Below are positions 42,881 to 51,389 of a stretch of DNA of 64,000 nucleotides, one piece after another. Where the stretch lies: positions 433,724-497,723 of the forward strand of contig NZ_KE159568.1 in the NCBI RefSeq assembly GCF_000403845.2, read 5' to 3'. The notes under the pieces are model-generated. The model was given only the letters and a program-made list of their open reading frames with translations, searched no databases and was not told where the DNA came from. The DNA comes from Eubacterium sp. 14-2 (GTDB lineage: Bacteria; Bacillota; Clostridia; Lachnospirales; Lachnospiraceae). Made by a program: the position numbers and the translations under genes. Position 1 is the first letter of the stretch, and each line of letters opens with the position of its first letter.

Positions 42881-43535
42881 TAACAATTTCACCATCCTCT
42901 AAACGAATCACACGGTCTGCATCTTTTACCAGATCTTCATTATGTGTAACAATCAGGATACTGGTTTCATACTTTGCTGCCAGCTTTTTCAGCAGGTCTA
43001 TTACAATCCTCTCCGTCTTGGAGTCAAGATTTCCGGTGGGTTCATCGGCGAAGAGAATAGGCGGATGGTTGATGAGCGTCCTTGCAATGGCCGTTCTCTG
43101 CTGTTCGCCGCCCGATAATTGATCCGGATAACATTTTTCATATTTCCTGATTTCCAGCGCATCAAGAAGCTCCCTCACATAATCCGTATCTGATTCCAGT
43201 TCCGGCAGCCGAATATTTTCAGTGACAGTCAGTGAGTGCAATAATTCATATGCCTGGAATACAAATCCTATTTTTTCCCGCCGAAGAAGCGTCCTTTTTT
43301 CTTCGCTCAGATTAAAAATATCCGTACCGTCAATGTAAACCTTTCCCTTTGAAGGTCTGTCCAGACCGGCAAGAATATTCAAAAGCGTTGATTTTCCCAA
43401 ACCGCTTCTCCCCAGTACAGCGACAAATTCACCTTTTTGAATCGTCACCGATACATCGTGCAATGCCTGCAATGACACCGCATTTTAGCAATATATTTTT
43501 GAAATGTTCTCTGCTCTCAATACTTCCAATTTCAT
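42873..43535 (-). pseudogene. ABC ATP-binding protein with a stop codon near its N-terminus
   Basis: The full frame starts at ATG 43535 (MKLEVLRAENISKIYC), then TAA (43487-43485, codon 17), then NAVSLQALHDVSVTIQKGEF. Walker A GRSGLGKST, signature LSGGEQQRTAIARTL, Walker [13 protein letters not shown] and ILIVTHN are intact. A shorter protein could be started at GTG 43478, missing the A-loop region. Together with the frameshifted permease after it, the unit is probably dead. Confidence 0.7.
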
Positions 43536-43592
43536 TTACCTCCTACTTAAAACCTTAACGGACGAAATCTGCCAGCCCCACATGAGCATGTA

Positions 43593-44810
43593 TTATGGAA
43601 TGCCTTTAAAATATAAAAAGTAAACTATGATTTCTACAGCCAGCAAACCCAACAGCACAGGCAGCAGCACTGGACAGGAAGAGACTGCCCCCGCAAGCAG
43701 CAGCATTACCACCGGAACCACATATTTCCGAGGATGATGCCACAGGTCGCTTTCAATTTTCCAGCCCCGGATGGGATAAAACCACTCCAACAGCACAGAC
43801 AGCACTGCACTTTGCAGAGCAAAGAAAACAGCCCCGGCAATCACCAGGACAGTGATGCCGCCGTTTTGTATCTGCCAGCTACAGAGGAATATCGCATCTG
43901 CAGCCATATTACAGGAAAAAATAAACAGGCAGTATGGGATGCAAAAGCGCCGTTTCTGTCCAGGCAGGAAACGGACTGCCTGCTCCAGGTCACGGTCGCA
44001 GGACAGCAGGATACAGATGGGCGTATTTAAGGATAGAATCGCAAAACCCACCGGAATCACGGACAGACCAGCCATTTCGCTAAAAAAATAGGGCAGTACC
44101 AGGGCTACGCACCACATCACAGCAGTATTGAGCAGATAATTCTTATGGCAGCTCAGATACCGGAAAAAATACCGCCATAAGGAACCCCTCTTCCGTTGCT
44201 TAATAACATGGCTTTTCTCACTCTCCTTCCGATAAAAAACGTATCCATCTGCCTTCCACAAAATCAGAATAGCAACGAAACTATTCGCAAGCGGCAACAG
44301 TCCAAACCATGGTCTGCTTCCTAAAAACAGAATGGCGGACATTATGGCAGCGGCCCAAAGCCCACCCGCATACCAATATTTTCTTAAGCAATAGGCTGCA
44401 GCAGCCATAAGGACCGCATGAAGCATACTGATGACCATTCCTATCATCTCTATGGGCTTCCATGCAGAAACAGCCAGCAGGACCGCCAGAAGCAGCCCTG
44501 TCTTTGTAAGAACCGTATAGCCTCCCAGCACCGCCACATAGGAGAAGACAAATTCTTTGGGCTGCTGCGGCAGCATCAGCATAGTCTTAAGCTCCACAGC
44601 GTTATCTTTAGAAGTTAGGGCCTGCCACATTACGCCTGCGGTAAAGGCGTTTATCATCAGGATCCGCACAGATGCCGCAATCTGCACCTGAAAGCCTGCG
44701 GTATACAGCCCCCAAAATACGATCACATCCATCAAAAGTGTCCTGGGCAGCCGCTCGTATCTTGCCCCAAACAGTTTTTTGGCAAAGGCTTTACCTGTCA
44801 TTTTCATCAT
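43593..44810 (-). CDS. ABC-2-type multi-helix permease
   Basis: About 405 aa with ten or more hydrophobic segments and no large soluble loop. Motifs: RYERLPRTLLMDVIVFWGLY at the start, CDRDLEQAVRFLPGQKRRF in the middle. Pairs with the ATPase gene 44791 (start overlaps its end by 17-20 bases; ATG 44810 or 44807). The substrate is not inferable. It is the last gene of the operon that begins with the 58-aa membrane protein. Confidence 0.8.
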   Translation of the reverse strand: MMKMTGKAFAKKLFGARYERLPRTLLMDVIVFWGLYTAGFQVQIAASVRILMINAFTAGVMWQALTSKDNAVELKTMLMLPQQPKEFVFSYVAVLGGYTVLTKTGLLLAVLLAVSAWKPIEMIGMVISMLHAVLMAAAAYCLRKYWYAGGLWAAAIMSAILFLGSRPWFGLLPLANSFVAILILWKADGYVFYRKESEKSHVIKQRKRGSLWRYFFRYLSCHKNYLLNTAVMWCVALVLPYFFSEMAGLSVIPVGFAILSLNTPICILLSCDRDLEQAVRFLPGQKRRFCIPYCLFIFSCNMAADAIFLCSWQIQNGGITVLVIAGAVFFALQSAVLSVLLEWFYPIRGWKIESDLWHHPRKYVVPVVMLLLAGAVSSCPVLLPVLLGLLAVEIIVYFLYFKGIP

Positions 44811-45498
44811 GCAGTGCCTCCCGGATATCCGCGGCACCTATCTGCCCGCTTTCAAAGGTCTGCCGGATCTTACCGTCCTCCAGGACAAATACCCGGTCAG
44901 AGGTCATCGTGATGCTCTCCAGAATGTGGGAGGAAAACAGCACAGTTCCATGCTCCTTATACCCCAAAATCTGCTGGTACAGATATTCCGTGCTCTGGAA
45001 ATCCAGACCATTGACCGGCTCGTCCAGGAGGAGCAGTCTGGGTTTCAGGGCAAAAGCCGTGATCAGGAATGCCTTTTTCCGGTTCCCGGTTGACAGTTCC
45101 CGTAACAGGGTATCTGTATATTCTTCAAAGTGAAAGCCCTGTATCAGCTCCGATACATCCGGCACCTCTTTCCCATAGGCGGCGCATACATAAGCCAGGT
45201 ATTCCCGGAAAGTAAAATACGAAAAAGAATTGTCCTCGGCAAACACCGTATAGCGGCAGAGCTTAAAATCCCGATCCCGGAAGTCCACAGGGGAGCCGCC
45301 AAAGCAGATACCCTCTGAACGGAAGGTAGGGAGCAGTCCGGAAAGTACCTTCAAAAATGTGGTTTTTCCGGCCCCGTTCAGCCCGATCAGGCCTGCCACT
45401 TCATGCTCCGCCAGAGAAAAAGAAAACCCCGAAAGTATCATTTTCTCGTTACTGTACCATGCACTTAAGCTTTTCACAGCCAGGAGCACTTCTCCCAT
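44791..45498 (-). CDS. ABC transporter ATP-binding protein (ABC-2 partner)
   Basis: 235 aa. Walker A GLNGAGKTT, signature ELSTGNRKKAFLI, Walker B RLLLLDEPVNGLD, H-loop VLFSSHILES; the signature LSTGNRKK departs from LSGGQ as in many ABC-2 exporters. Starts one base after the stop of a small membrane protein gene. Contains the C-terminal extension ending EALHDENDR, which overlaps the permease start. Confidence 0.92.
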   Translation of the reverse strand: MGEVLLAVKSLSAWYSNEKMILSGFSFSLAEHEVAGLIGLNGAGKTTFLKVLSGLLPTFRSEGICFGGSPVDFRDRDFKLCRYTVFAEDNSFSYFTFREYLAYVCAAYGKEVPDVSELIQGFHFEEYTDTLLRELSTGNRKKAFLITAFALKPRLLLLDEPVNGLDFQSTEYLYQQILGYKEHGTVLFSSHILESITMTSDRVFVLEDGKIRQTFESGQIGAADIREALHDENDR

Positions 45499-45499
45499 C

Positions 45500-45676
45500 T
45501 TATCTTCCCCCTTTGTCGTTCTTTTCTTTTTTCCATATGGTATATGCGGAATACAGGAAGGCGCCTGCTAAAACTATGTAAAGCCCCATCATCGGGAAGT
45601 TACCGGATACCCCGCATACAATGGCTGCAACCAGCCAGATCAATCCCAGACTTCCCCGAATATAAATATGACGCAT
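45500..45676 (-). CDS. Small two-helix membrane protein at the head of the ABC-2 operon
   Basis: 58 aa: MRHIYIRGSLGLIWLVAAIV, then NFPMMGLYIVLAGAFLYSAY and a charged tail (TIWKKEKNDKGGR). AGGAGGT lies seven bases before ATG 45676, and the stop is one base from the ATPase start, so it is clearly an operon gene. Function unknown; may be a transporter accessory subunit. Confidence 0.7.
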   Translation of the reverse strand: MRHIYIRGSLGLIWLVAAIVCGVSGNFPMMGLYIVLAGAFLYSAYTIWKKEKNDKGGR

Positions 45677-45711
45677 TGTTTTTTACCTCCTTCATCGTCT
45701 CTTTGTGTTCT

Positions 45712-46254
45712 CTATGTATCCTGCTGCTGTCTCCATATATATGCTTCTTTCAGCAGGCATTCTATGCATTCCTGCTTGCCTTCCGTATAGCTTTTTCGGT
45801 CATCCGGAAATTGTAACGCCAGTTTTTTCTTACAGGCATCGTATCTCATTGCTTTATCAGGATGGCAATTCAGATAATCCCGAAAATTGATATAGTTTTT
45901 CCATTCTGTCCCATCCCATTTGACTGCATGGATATGATGTGTGCGCGTATCTTTTGCAAAATCACCCATTACAAATAGCATTTGCCCGGCAACATCTTCC
46001 CAGCGAAAAATAAAACCGTGTTCTTCCAACAGTTGCATATAAAGTGAAATATCATTCAAATCACGGAGGCCAATCACGATGTCAATAATTGGTTTTGCAT
46101 AGATGGAAGCAATCGCAGTGCTTCCGACATGCTGGATATCAACAGCGGCATTTCCGAAAAGTTTCTTCAATTCCAAAATTACATTTTTAGCATTTTTATC
46201 CCATTCCTTCTGATGGGATGAAAGCTCTACGCTTCCTCTTTTTAATCCTATCAT
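45712..46254 (-). CDS. GrpB-family protein (nucleotidyltransferase fold)
   Basis: 180 aa. Motifs IQHVGSTAIASIYAKPIIDI (the G-S and D-x-D-like core), HHIHAVKWDGTEWKNYINFR and a C-terminal helix. GrpB proteins share the polymerase-beta-like fold; in several cases they are found beside GNAT enzymes and resistance genes. Substrate unknown. Here it is followed (upstream on this strand) by two GNAT acetyltransferase genes. Confidence 0.88.
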   Translation of the reverse strand: MIGLKRGSVELSSHQKEWDKNAKNVILELKKLFGNAAVDIQHVGSTAIASIYAKPIIDIVIGLRDLNDISLYMQLLEEHGFIFRWEDVAGQMLFVMGDFAKDTRTHHIHAVKWDGTEWKNYINFRDYLNCHPDKAMRYDACKKKLALQFPDDRKSYTEGKQECIECLLKEAYIWRQQQDT

Positions 46255-46305
46255 TTTTCTCCCCAGGCAGCTTGCGGCTCTGTCGTATCAGTTGTACCAG
46301 TATGG

Positions 46306-46821
46306 CTATTCCGACAGGGCGATCCTGTATATATCCGCCTGTTCTCCATCAATTTCAAAGCTGCGCTCATAGACTCCGCCATTCCGGATGATTGTTTTAA
46401 CCGAAGGTCCATTCTTCCTCTCCACAGAAAGATACAGTTCGTTCATCCCGGTCTTTTGGGCAACCTCCAATAACTGACGCAGCATTTCCGTAGCAAAGCC
46501 TTTTCTTCTTTCTGACGGACGGACGCTGTAACCGCAATGGCCGAGATCCTTCAGGAAATCGTTCAGCGTATGCCTGAAATCAATGATTCCCACAATTCTA
46601 TCATCATCGACAGCAAAGAATGTGTCCGTTATAACCCAATTCGGATTAACGCTCTCTTCTTTCGTATTTGCGTCTATGGATCTGCACCATTCTGTGTAAT
46701 CATCCGTTTTATCAAATAATTCACTTCCGTTGATGACGAATTCCCCATGATCAAAAAATTCCTGTCTGAATTCTATGGCCTGTTCTTTCATCGCTTCTGT
46801 TGGTCTGACTAATTGAAGCAT
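46306..46821 (-). CDS. GNAT-family N-acetyltransferase
   Basis: 171 aa. GNAT signature VRPSERRKGFATEMLRQLLE (acetyl-CoA loop), with TDTFFAVDDDRIVGIIDFRH before it and IIRNGGVYERSFEIDG after it. It resembles enzymes annotated as aminoglycoside-type or ribosomal-protein-type acetyltransferases; no substrate can be named. Two to four bases from the preceding GNAT gene. Confidence 0.88.
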   Translation of the reverse strand: MLQLVRPTEAMKEQAIEFRQEFFDHGEFVINGSELFDKTDDYTEWCRSIDANTKEESVNPNWVITDTFFAVDDDRIVGIIDFRHTLNDFLKDLGHCGYSVRPSERRKGFATEMLRQLLEVAQKTGMNELYLSVERKNGPSVKTIIRNGGVYERSFEIDGEQADIYRIALSE

Positions 46822-46824
46822 TTT

Positions 46825-47580
46825 TCACACTCCTTTATCTGTTAAGATTTTATCAAATTTCTTTTCCGACAGAATTTCATGTGTCACAAACTGCCCGTCA
46901 TAGAAAAGGGAAAAGGTTGTAAAGGGCGAGGGACACCTTTGCGCATCCTCTTTGGTCTGAATATGTACAGATTGAAATACCGCGTTCCTGGCCTTTGCCA
47001 TCTCCTCCAGTATTGGTACATACTTCGCCGTAAAAGGGCATTGGTTTGTGTAATACAATACAAATCCTTCCGGCATATCTTTCTGCCTGCCCACGCTGTC
47101 CCGGAAGCGGGGAAGTGATGCACCCTCCTCAAAGGGCAGATACATCAGCTCAAAATAAGGCTCCGCTGTATCCGCTGTCCGAAAGCCTTTATACCCCATA
47201 TACTTTGGGTCAGAGAGGAACCCCATTTTCTTTTTGGAGGACAGGATCACAAGACCCTTTTTCCCTTTCTCTTTACTGTCCTTGATACATGCATCCAGCA
47301 GTAAGTTCGAGTATCCATGCCCCTTGAACTGCCCGGATACCCACAGACAGTCAATGTACATGTAGCCCTCCGCCTCGACGGGCGCCCATGCGTATTCCGC
47401 AGGGATATACTCAATGAAGCATTTCCCCCGGACATTGCCTTTTAGGAATACAAGCCCCTCGTCCAGCCTGTCTTTCAGCCAGTTCTTCTTGGACATGACC
47501 TGAATATCCTTGTTATTGGAGATCGCACAGCAAATGTGCTCCTGATCAATATTTTCGTGTGTCAGTTTTACAAGTTCCAT
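46825..47580 (-). CDS. GNAT acetyltransferase with C-terminal YoaP-like domain
   Basis: 251 aa. GNAT half: CLWVSGQFKGHGYSNLLLDA and GLVILSSKKKMGFLSDPKYM. The C-terminal part (YYTNQCPFTAKYVPILEEM, then CPSPFTTFSLFYDGQFVTHE) resembles the thioredoxin-like YoaP domain. Start ATG 47580 with AAAGGAGG. Coupled to the CPBP protease gene before it, four bases apart. Confidence 0.85.
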   Translation of the reverse strand: MELVKLTHENIDQEHICCAISNNKDIQVMSKKNWLKDRLDEGLVFLKGNVRGKCFIEYIPAEYAWAPVEAEGYMYIDCLWVSGQFKGHGYSNLLLDACIKDSKEKGKKGLVILSSKKKMGFLSDPKYMGYKGFRTADTAEPYFELMYLPFEEGASLPRFRDSVGRQKDMPEGFVLYYTNQCPFTAKYVPILEEMAKARNAVFQSVHIQTKEDAQRCPSPFTTFSLFYDGQFVTHEILSEKKFDKILTDKGV

Positions 47581-47583
47581 ATT

Positions 47584-48339
47584 CTATTGCCTCCTTTGAT
47601 CTACATTTCGATATAATAAAAGAATCAGCCCAATCAACACCAGTGCGACAGCCGCCGCTATGGTGGAACTGGCACGCATAACGGGGAACTGCTCATATTT
47701 CAATATGTAAGTAACAAAAGCATTCGGCAGGTTCACGAAGAAGGATACAATCAGGTTATTACCAGATAGCTTGTATGCAGCCGCAAATCCGACCCCTACT
47801 GCAAACAGCAGAAGAATGTCCTCCCAAGTGCGGAATCCTGGATAGCCCAAATGATAAAGGGAGAACATTGCCCCGGAAACCAGAATTGCCGGTACCCATC
47901 CAAATTGCCGGTCGATCCGGCTCTGCACAAATCCGCGGAATAAAAATTCCTCAAAAAACGTGGTCATAATCAGCGGCACAATTCCCATAGGCAGCAAGTG
48001 CCAGGGGATCTGCTCACCGACAGCCATCTTTGGGATAAGCTGTCCTCCAACGGAAAATACCACAAAGGCAACCAAAACAACCCATTGCCGTATGCCCGGC
48101 TTTTTGAAACCGACTTCTGTCAACACGCTACCGGAAACTGATACTCCATTTTCCTTATACAAACAGTGCAGCGGAATCAAAAGGCTGAATACCAGCCCAT
48201 ACAGGAGATTGTAAAAAATAAAATATAGTATGGGCGTTTGATTTAGATTCGCTGCTATAATGCAGATAATCAGCATGATTTCTATGCCGGCTGAAATCAG
48301 GAGCGTTTTTCCTTTTCCCCTGTTTGCTGCTTCCTTCAT
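47584..48339 (-). CDS. CPBP-family intramembrane protease coupled to a small peptide gene
   Basis: 251 aa from ATG 48339, whose TGA overlap (ATGA) with the 42-aa gene is clear; GTG 48348 is less likely. Eight hydrophobic segments. Motif 1 TTFFEEFLFRGFVQ (EExxxR), motif 2 SLYHLGYP (His), motif 3 SFFVNLPNAF, with Asn rather than His at the third position. CPBP proteins cleave membrane substrates or give bacteriocin self-immunity. Confidence 0.9.
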   Translation of the reverse strand: MKEAANRGKGKTLLISAGIEIMLIICIIAANLNQTPILYFIFYNLLYGLVFSLLIPLHCLYKENGVSVSGSVLTEVGFKKPGIRQWVVLVAFVVFSVGGQLIPKMAVGEQIPWHLLPMGIVPLIMTTFFEEFLFRGFVQSRIDRQFGWVPAILVSGAMFSLYHLGYPGFRTWEDILLLFAVGVGFAAAYKLSGNNLIVSFFVNLPNAFVTYILKYEQFPVMRASSTIAAAVALVLIGLILLLYRNVDQRRQ

Positions 48340-48464
48340 CCTAACCACCCCTGGTAAAACGCAACTGCCCCAAAACCACCGCCTACAACCATCGCCGCTA
48401 ATGTTACAACAATCATGACAGGGTGTTCTTTCATCAGTTTCCCTAATTCTTTTAAATCGTCCAT
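48336..48464 (-). CDS. 42-aa membrane peptide translationally coupled to the CPBP gene
   Basis: MDDLKELGKLMKEHPVMIVV, TLAAMVVGGGFGAVAF, YQGWLG. AGGAG lies eight to ten bases before the ATG, and the stop overlaps the CPBP start by four bases, so both features support a real gene. A short amphipathic N-terminus is followed by one membrane helix with a GGG. It could be a substrate or partner of the CPBP protease, or a bacteriocin-like or pheromone precursor. Confidence 0.7.
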   Translation of the reverse strand: MDDLKELGKLMKEHPVMIVVTLAAMVVGGGFGAVAFYQGWLG

Positions 48465-48571
48465 TGAATTTCTCCTCCTCGTTCTACAATCAAAAATTTA
48501 TCGTTTTATTTAACTCAGTGATAAATTCCTTTTCATCATTCAAATCTCCTCGTATTAGTAAATTTTAATTA

Positions 48572-49414
48572 TCAGTTTCCGTTTCTGTTCTTGTAATAAT
48601 AAACCATCAACACAAAAACGAAAGAAATAATCTGTGCAGCCAAAATACGGACGATTTGTAATTCGTCCGCGCCAGTTATCGAAACGACATGCAGCATGTT
48701 TGCAGCAACGGTATTATTGAATAAATGGTCTCCAAGCCCTGCCCATAAATTTCCTGTCATGCGGTAAAGAAGCCCCCATTTGATTCCCATAATCCCGGCA
48801 AGGATCATGTATCCAATCCCCATTAGAAGCATTGCCACAAATGACATTTCGCTATTTATATAGCTTCTGATGGGCATTACAATGTGCCAGACACCAAACA
48901 AGAATGCGGCAATATAATTTGCTTTCATAAAGGACTTTGTTTCAGAGAGCGTTTTAAGAAACAGACCGCGAAAAACCCCCTCCTCCATCCATACATTGAT
49001 AACATTGAATAATACGCATAACAGAAAGAAAACAAAATCCGTATGATTTATTTGAGAGCCGGTTAACGAAAAACTGCTGATATAGATTTCCAAATGTGCG
49101 GAATTGCCCTGCAGGGCTAAAATTGCCAATTCCAATCCAAAAGAAACGGCAAAGCACACGCTTCCCAATAACAAGCCTTTCAAAATACCGCTTACAAAAC
49201 TGTTTCTTTGAAATCCAATATCACGCCATGTAAGATTTATCTTTTTCAGTGCCAGCGCCAAAAAGATAATTCCAATGACTTTATGAAACACATTTTCTCC
49301 AATAGCTGTTTTGTCTGTTTCAATTAGAAAGTATTCCACAAACCTTACAGACAGGCAAAGCATGAAGATTATCATGCATAAATTAGTTGGTTTGCATTTT
49401 ATGTTTCTTTCCAT
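48572..49414 (-). CDS. CPBP-family intramembrane protease 2
   Basis: 280 aa, about eight membrane helices. Motif 1 VWMEEGVFRGLFLKTL, motif 2 FGVWHIVMP, motif 3 GLGDHLFNNT; all three active-site positions (Glu-Glu, Arg, His, His/Asn) are present. Separate from the first CPBP gene by about 108 bases that hold no gene. Function unknown; proteolysis of a membrane substrate or immunity is inferred. Confidence 0.88.
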   Translation of the reverse strand: MERNIKCKPTNLCMIIFMLCLSVRFVEYFLIETDKTAIGENVFHKVIGIIFLALALKKINLTWRDIGFQRNSFVSGILKGLLLGSVCFAVSFGLELAILALQGNSAHLEIYISSFSLTGSQINHTDFVFFLLCVLFNVINVWMEEGVFRGLFLKTLSETKSFMKANYIAAFLFGVWHIVMPIRSYINSEMSFVAMLLMGIGYMILAGIMGIKWGLLYRMTGNLWAGLGDHLFNNTVAANMLHVVSITGADELQIVRILAAQIISFVFVLMVYYYKNRNGN

Positions 49415-49483
49415 ATATAGCTACCTCCATCTGCACCAATTTCTTTTTCATATGAGACTTCCTGTCAAATATGAATTTGTCAA

Positions 49484-49696
49484 TCAAAAAACTTTTTTTG
49501 CTGATTTTTTATATAACAGAGTGCCAACAGAAATTACAATTGCCAATATAACAACATTATATTGCACTGGTGCCGAATAGCAGATATTAAAGGTTGCATG
49601 TATCATAGTAGTAAACAGAATATTTCTGCATTGGTAATAGGTCATTCCCAAACCAACAGAAACAATTACTGTCCATATACAGAGCCAAACCATCAC
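49484..49696 (-). pseudogene. CPBP family fragment, C-terminal part only
   Basis: 70 codons: YYQCRNILFTTMIHATFNICY (motif 3 HATFN) and one more helix, ending KKSAKKVF. Motif 1 (EExxxR) is absent. A GTG/ATG with AAGGAG upstream could start a short protein, but the piece is most simply the tail of a third CPBP gene. The 49697-49858 stretch upstream holds nothing recognisable. Confidence 0.5.
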
Positions 49697-49858
49697 AATT
49701 TCTCCTTGCAGTGCGAAAATCTTACAGAAATTCCGATTTCTCTTTATATTTATACTTTAAAACTTTTGTTGTGCATATGATAGTTTCTCCCTTAATCCTA
49801 CTACTAAAATATTATCATTCATTTGATTATTTTGCATGCGGCATTAAAGCAACAGTTT

Positions 49859-50362
49859 CTATACAGAAACAGAGAAATTGGCACCGGGTTCGGACTCAGC
49901 CTTCTCACCGGATTTACTATAGATTACAGGTTCCATCCTAATAGCATCCACTGTTTCCTCTGCAGATATGCCGTTGTCTGCACCAGGCTGAACAGAATCA
50001 GTCTTCCCGTCCAATGTGGCCTTCCCATTTTCGCTGATGCTGACGGTATCCGTATCCCCATTCCGGCTTTCCGCTATCCTCTTTTCCATCTCCTCACGTT
50101 GTTCCCTGCGTTTCTGGATGGCATTTTCCTGTTCTGTCTTCGCTTTTTCTCCTGCCTCCTTTGCATCCTCCTCCATTCCTTTTTCGGCTTTCTTCTGATA
50201 GTCCTCCGCTTTATCTGCAAATTCGCCGACATATCCCATTGCCCGCTCCATAACGGCTGTATCGCCTCTCCGCTCTGCGTCTTTATAGACGCGGAAAGGC
50301 GTATTCAGTAACTTCATATTCATACTTGCCCCTGCAAGGCCTTCCATTGTTTTGGTATGCAT
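49859..50362 (-). CDS. Charged coiled-coil protein, unknown family
   Basis: 167 aa from ATG 50362 (GGAGGGACTTTTT upstream). N-terminus HTKTMEGLAGASMNMKLLN, then a Lys/Glu-rich helix (FADKAEDYQKKAEKGMEEDA, KRREQREEMEKRIAESR), and a low-complexity Ser/Glu/Gly tail. No signal or membrane segment. Not recognised; appears paired with 50581. It may be part of a larger complex through coiled coils. Confidence 0.65.
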   Translation of the reverse strand: MHTKTMEGLAGASMNMKLLNTPFRVYKDAERRGDTAVMERAMGYVGEFADKAEDYQKKAEKGMEEDAKEAGEKAKTEQENAIQKRREQREEMEKRIAESRNGDTDTVSISENGKATLDGKTDSVQPGADNGISAEETVDAIRMEPVIYSKSGEKAESEPGANFSVSV

Positions 50363-50445
50363 AAAAAGTCCCTCCTTTGAGTTCTTCCTGCCACCATCCT
50401 TTTTAGGAAATTCATACAATAGAATCCACGCTTCGCGAGTCTTCT

Positions 50446-50475
50446 ACAATAAAATCTAAAAGAAGATTTTATTGT
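50446..50475. repeat. Perfect 12-bp AT-rich hairpin
   Basis: ACAATAAAATCT (50446-50457), loop AAAAGA, AGATTTTATTGT (50464-50475). It lies between the two coiled-coil genes; no T run, so its role is uncertain. Confidence 0.55.
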
Positions 50476-50580
50476 AATGTATTGTCATGAATGATGCTGC
50501 CATTTCAAAAATACCGGGAAACAGTGCGCATTTGCCACCATCTCCCGGTATTGATACCACACTAAAAATCTGAATCTCTT

Positions 50581-51213
50581 TTATTCTGATACAGAAGCAT
50601 TCTGCCGCCTGTAGGTATCATTGTCTTTCCGGCTTAACTCATTTTCTACCTGCGCCAGCTTTTTCTCCAGTTCCCGGATTTTGTTTTCCTTATTATTGCC
50701 GGATATCCTCGCTTCCGATGGGGCAGACCCTGGCATAGAGGGATGCCCGAAGGGCGCTTCATCTCCGGAAGCTGACTGAATCTGCTGTTCCAACTGTTGC
50801 TTTTTCTCTTTCAGCTTCTTGATTTCCCTGTCAACCTTATCCGTATTCGTGACACATTTCTCCGCCGGCTTTCCCTGGCTGTCCCCGCTTACCTTCGGCC
50901 CTTTTCCATCTTCGCCTTCCCCGGAACGGTCATCCTTTCCATCTGCATGGTCAGCTTTCGGGTCATCAAAAAAGATTCTCCGGTTGCCGTTCTCGTCCTG
51001 GCCTACCCGGTACAGTCCCGTAGGCTTTTTTCCCGACTTTTCACTGCTGATGTATTCATCCTGTGGTTCGGACAGCCTGCCGGATTTTTTCTCTTCTGCA
51101 GCCTTCTCTGCCTCCTTTGCTTTTTCCGCCCTCTCGGCATCCTGTTTTTCCTTCACCCTTTCTGCGTAGTCGGTTCTGGAATGTTCATAGTTTCCATTCA
51201 CCTGCATTGCCAT
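50581..51213 (-). CDS. Low-complexity Lys/Glu-rich protein, unknown (possibly DUF6033 type)
   Basis: 210 aa from ATG 51213 (MAMQVNGNYEHSRTDYAERV; AGGAGG nine bases upstream, a closer ATG 51219 is less well spaced). Middle: GLYRVGQDENGNRRIFFDD, then CVTNTDKVDREIKKLKEKKQ and a coiled coil (IRELEKKLAQVENELSRKDN, DTYRRQNASV). The family label is from memory. No membrane segment. It is probably co-transcribed with 49859. Confidence 0.65.
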   Translation of the reverse strand: MAMQVNGNYEHSRTDYAERVKEKQDAERAEKAKEAEKAAEEKKSGRLSEPQDEYISSEKSGKKPTGLYRVGQDENGNRRIFFDDPKADHADGKDDRSGEGEDGKGPKVSGDSQGKPAEKCVTNTDKVDREIKKLKEKKQQLEQQIQSASGDEAPFGHPSMPGSAPSEARISGNNKENKIRELEKKLAQVENELSRKDNDTYRRQNASVSE

Positions 51214-51389
51214 AAGCATGTTCCTCCTTTCAATGGTAACGCCCCCTCACCTCTGGTTCGGCGGCAATTCGTCGGAAGGCATTAATAGAAATGTTTCACA
51301 TTTGCCTTCCTCCTCCAATTTAATATTGTCAGGCAGTCGCCCTTACAGACAGCTTCCTTTTTCTTTTTTCGGCTGTAGAAAGTAACGTG

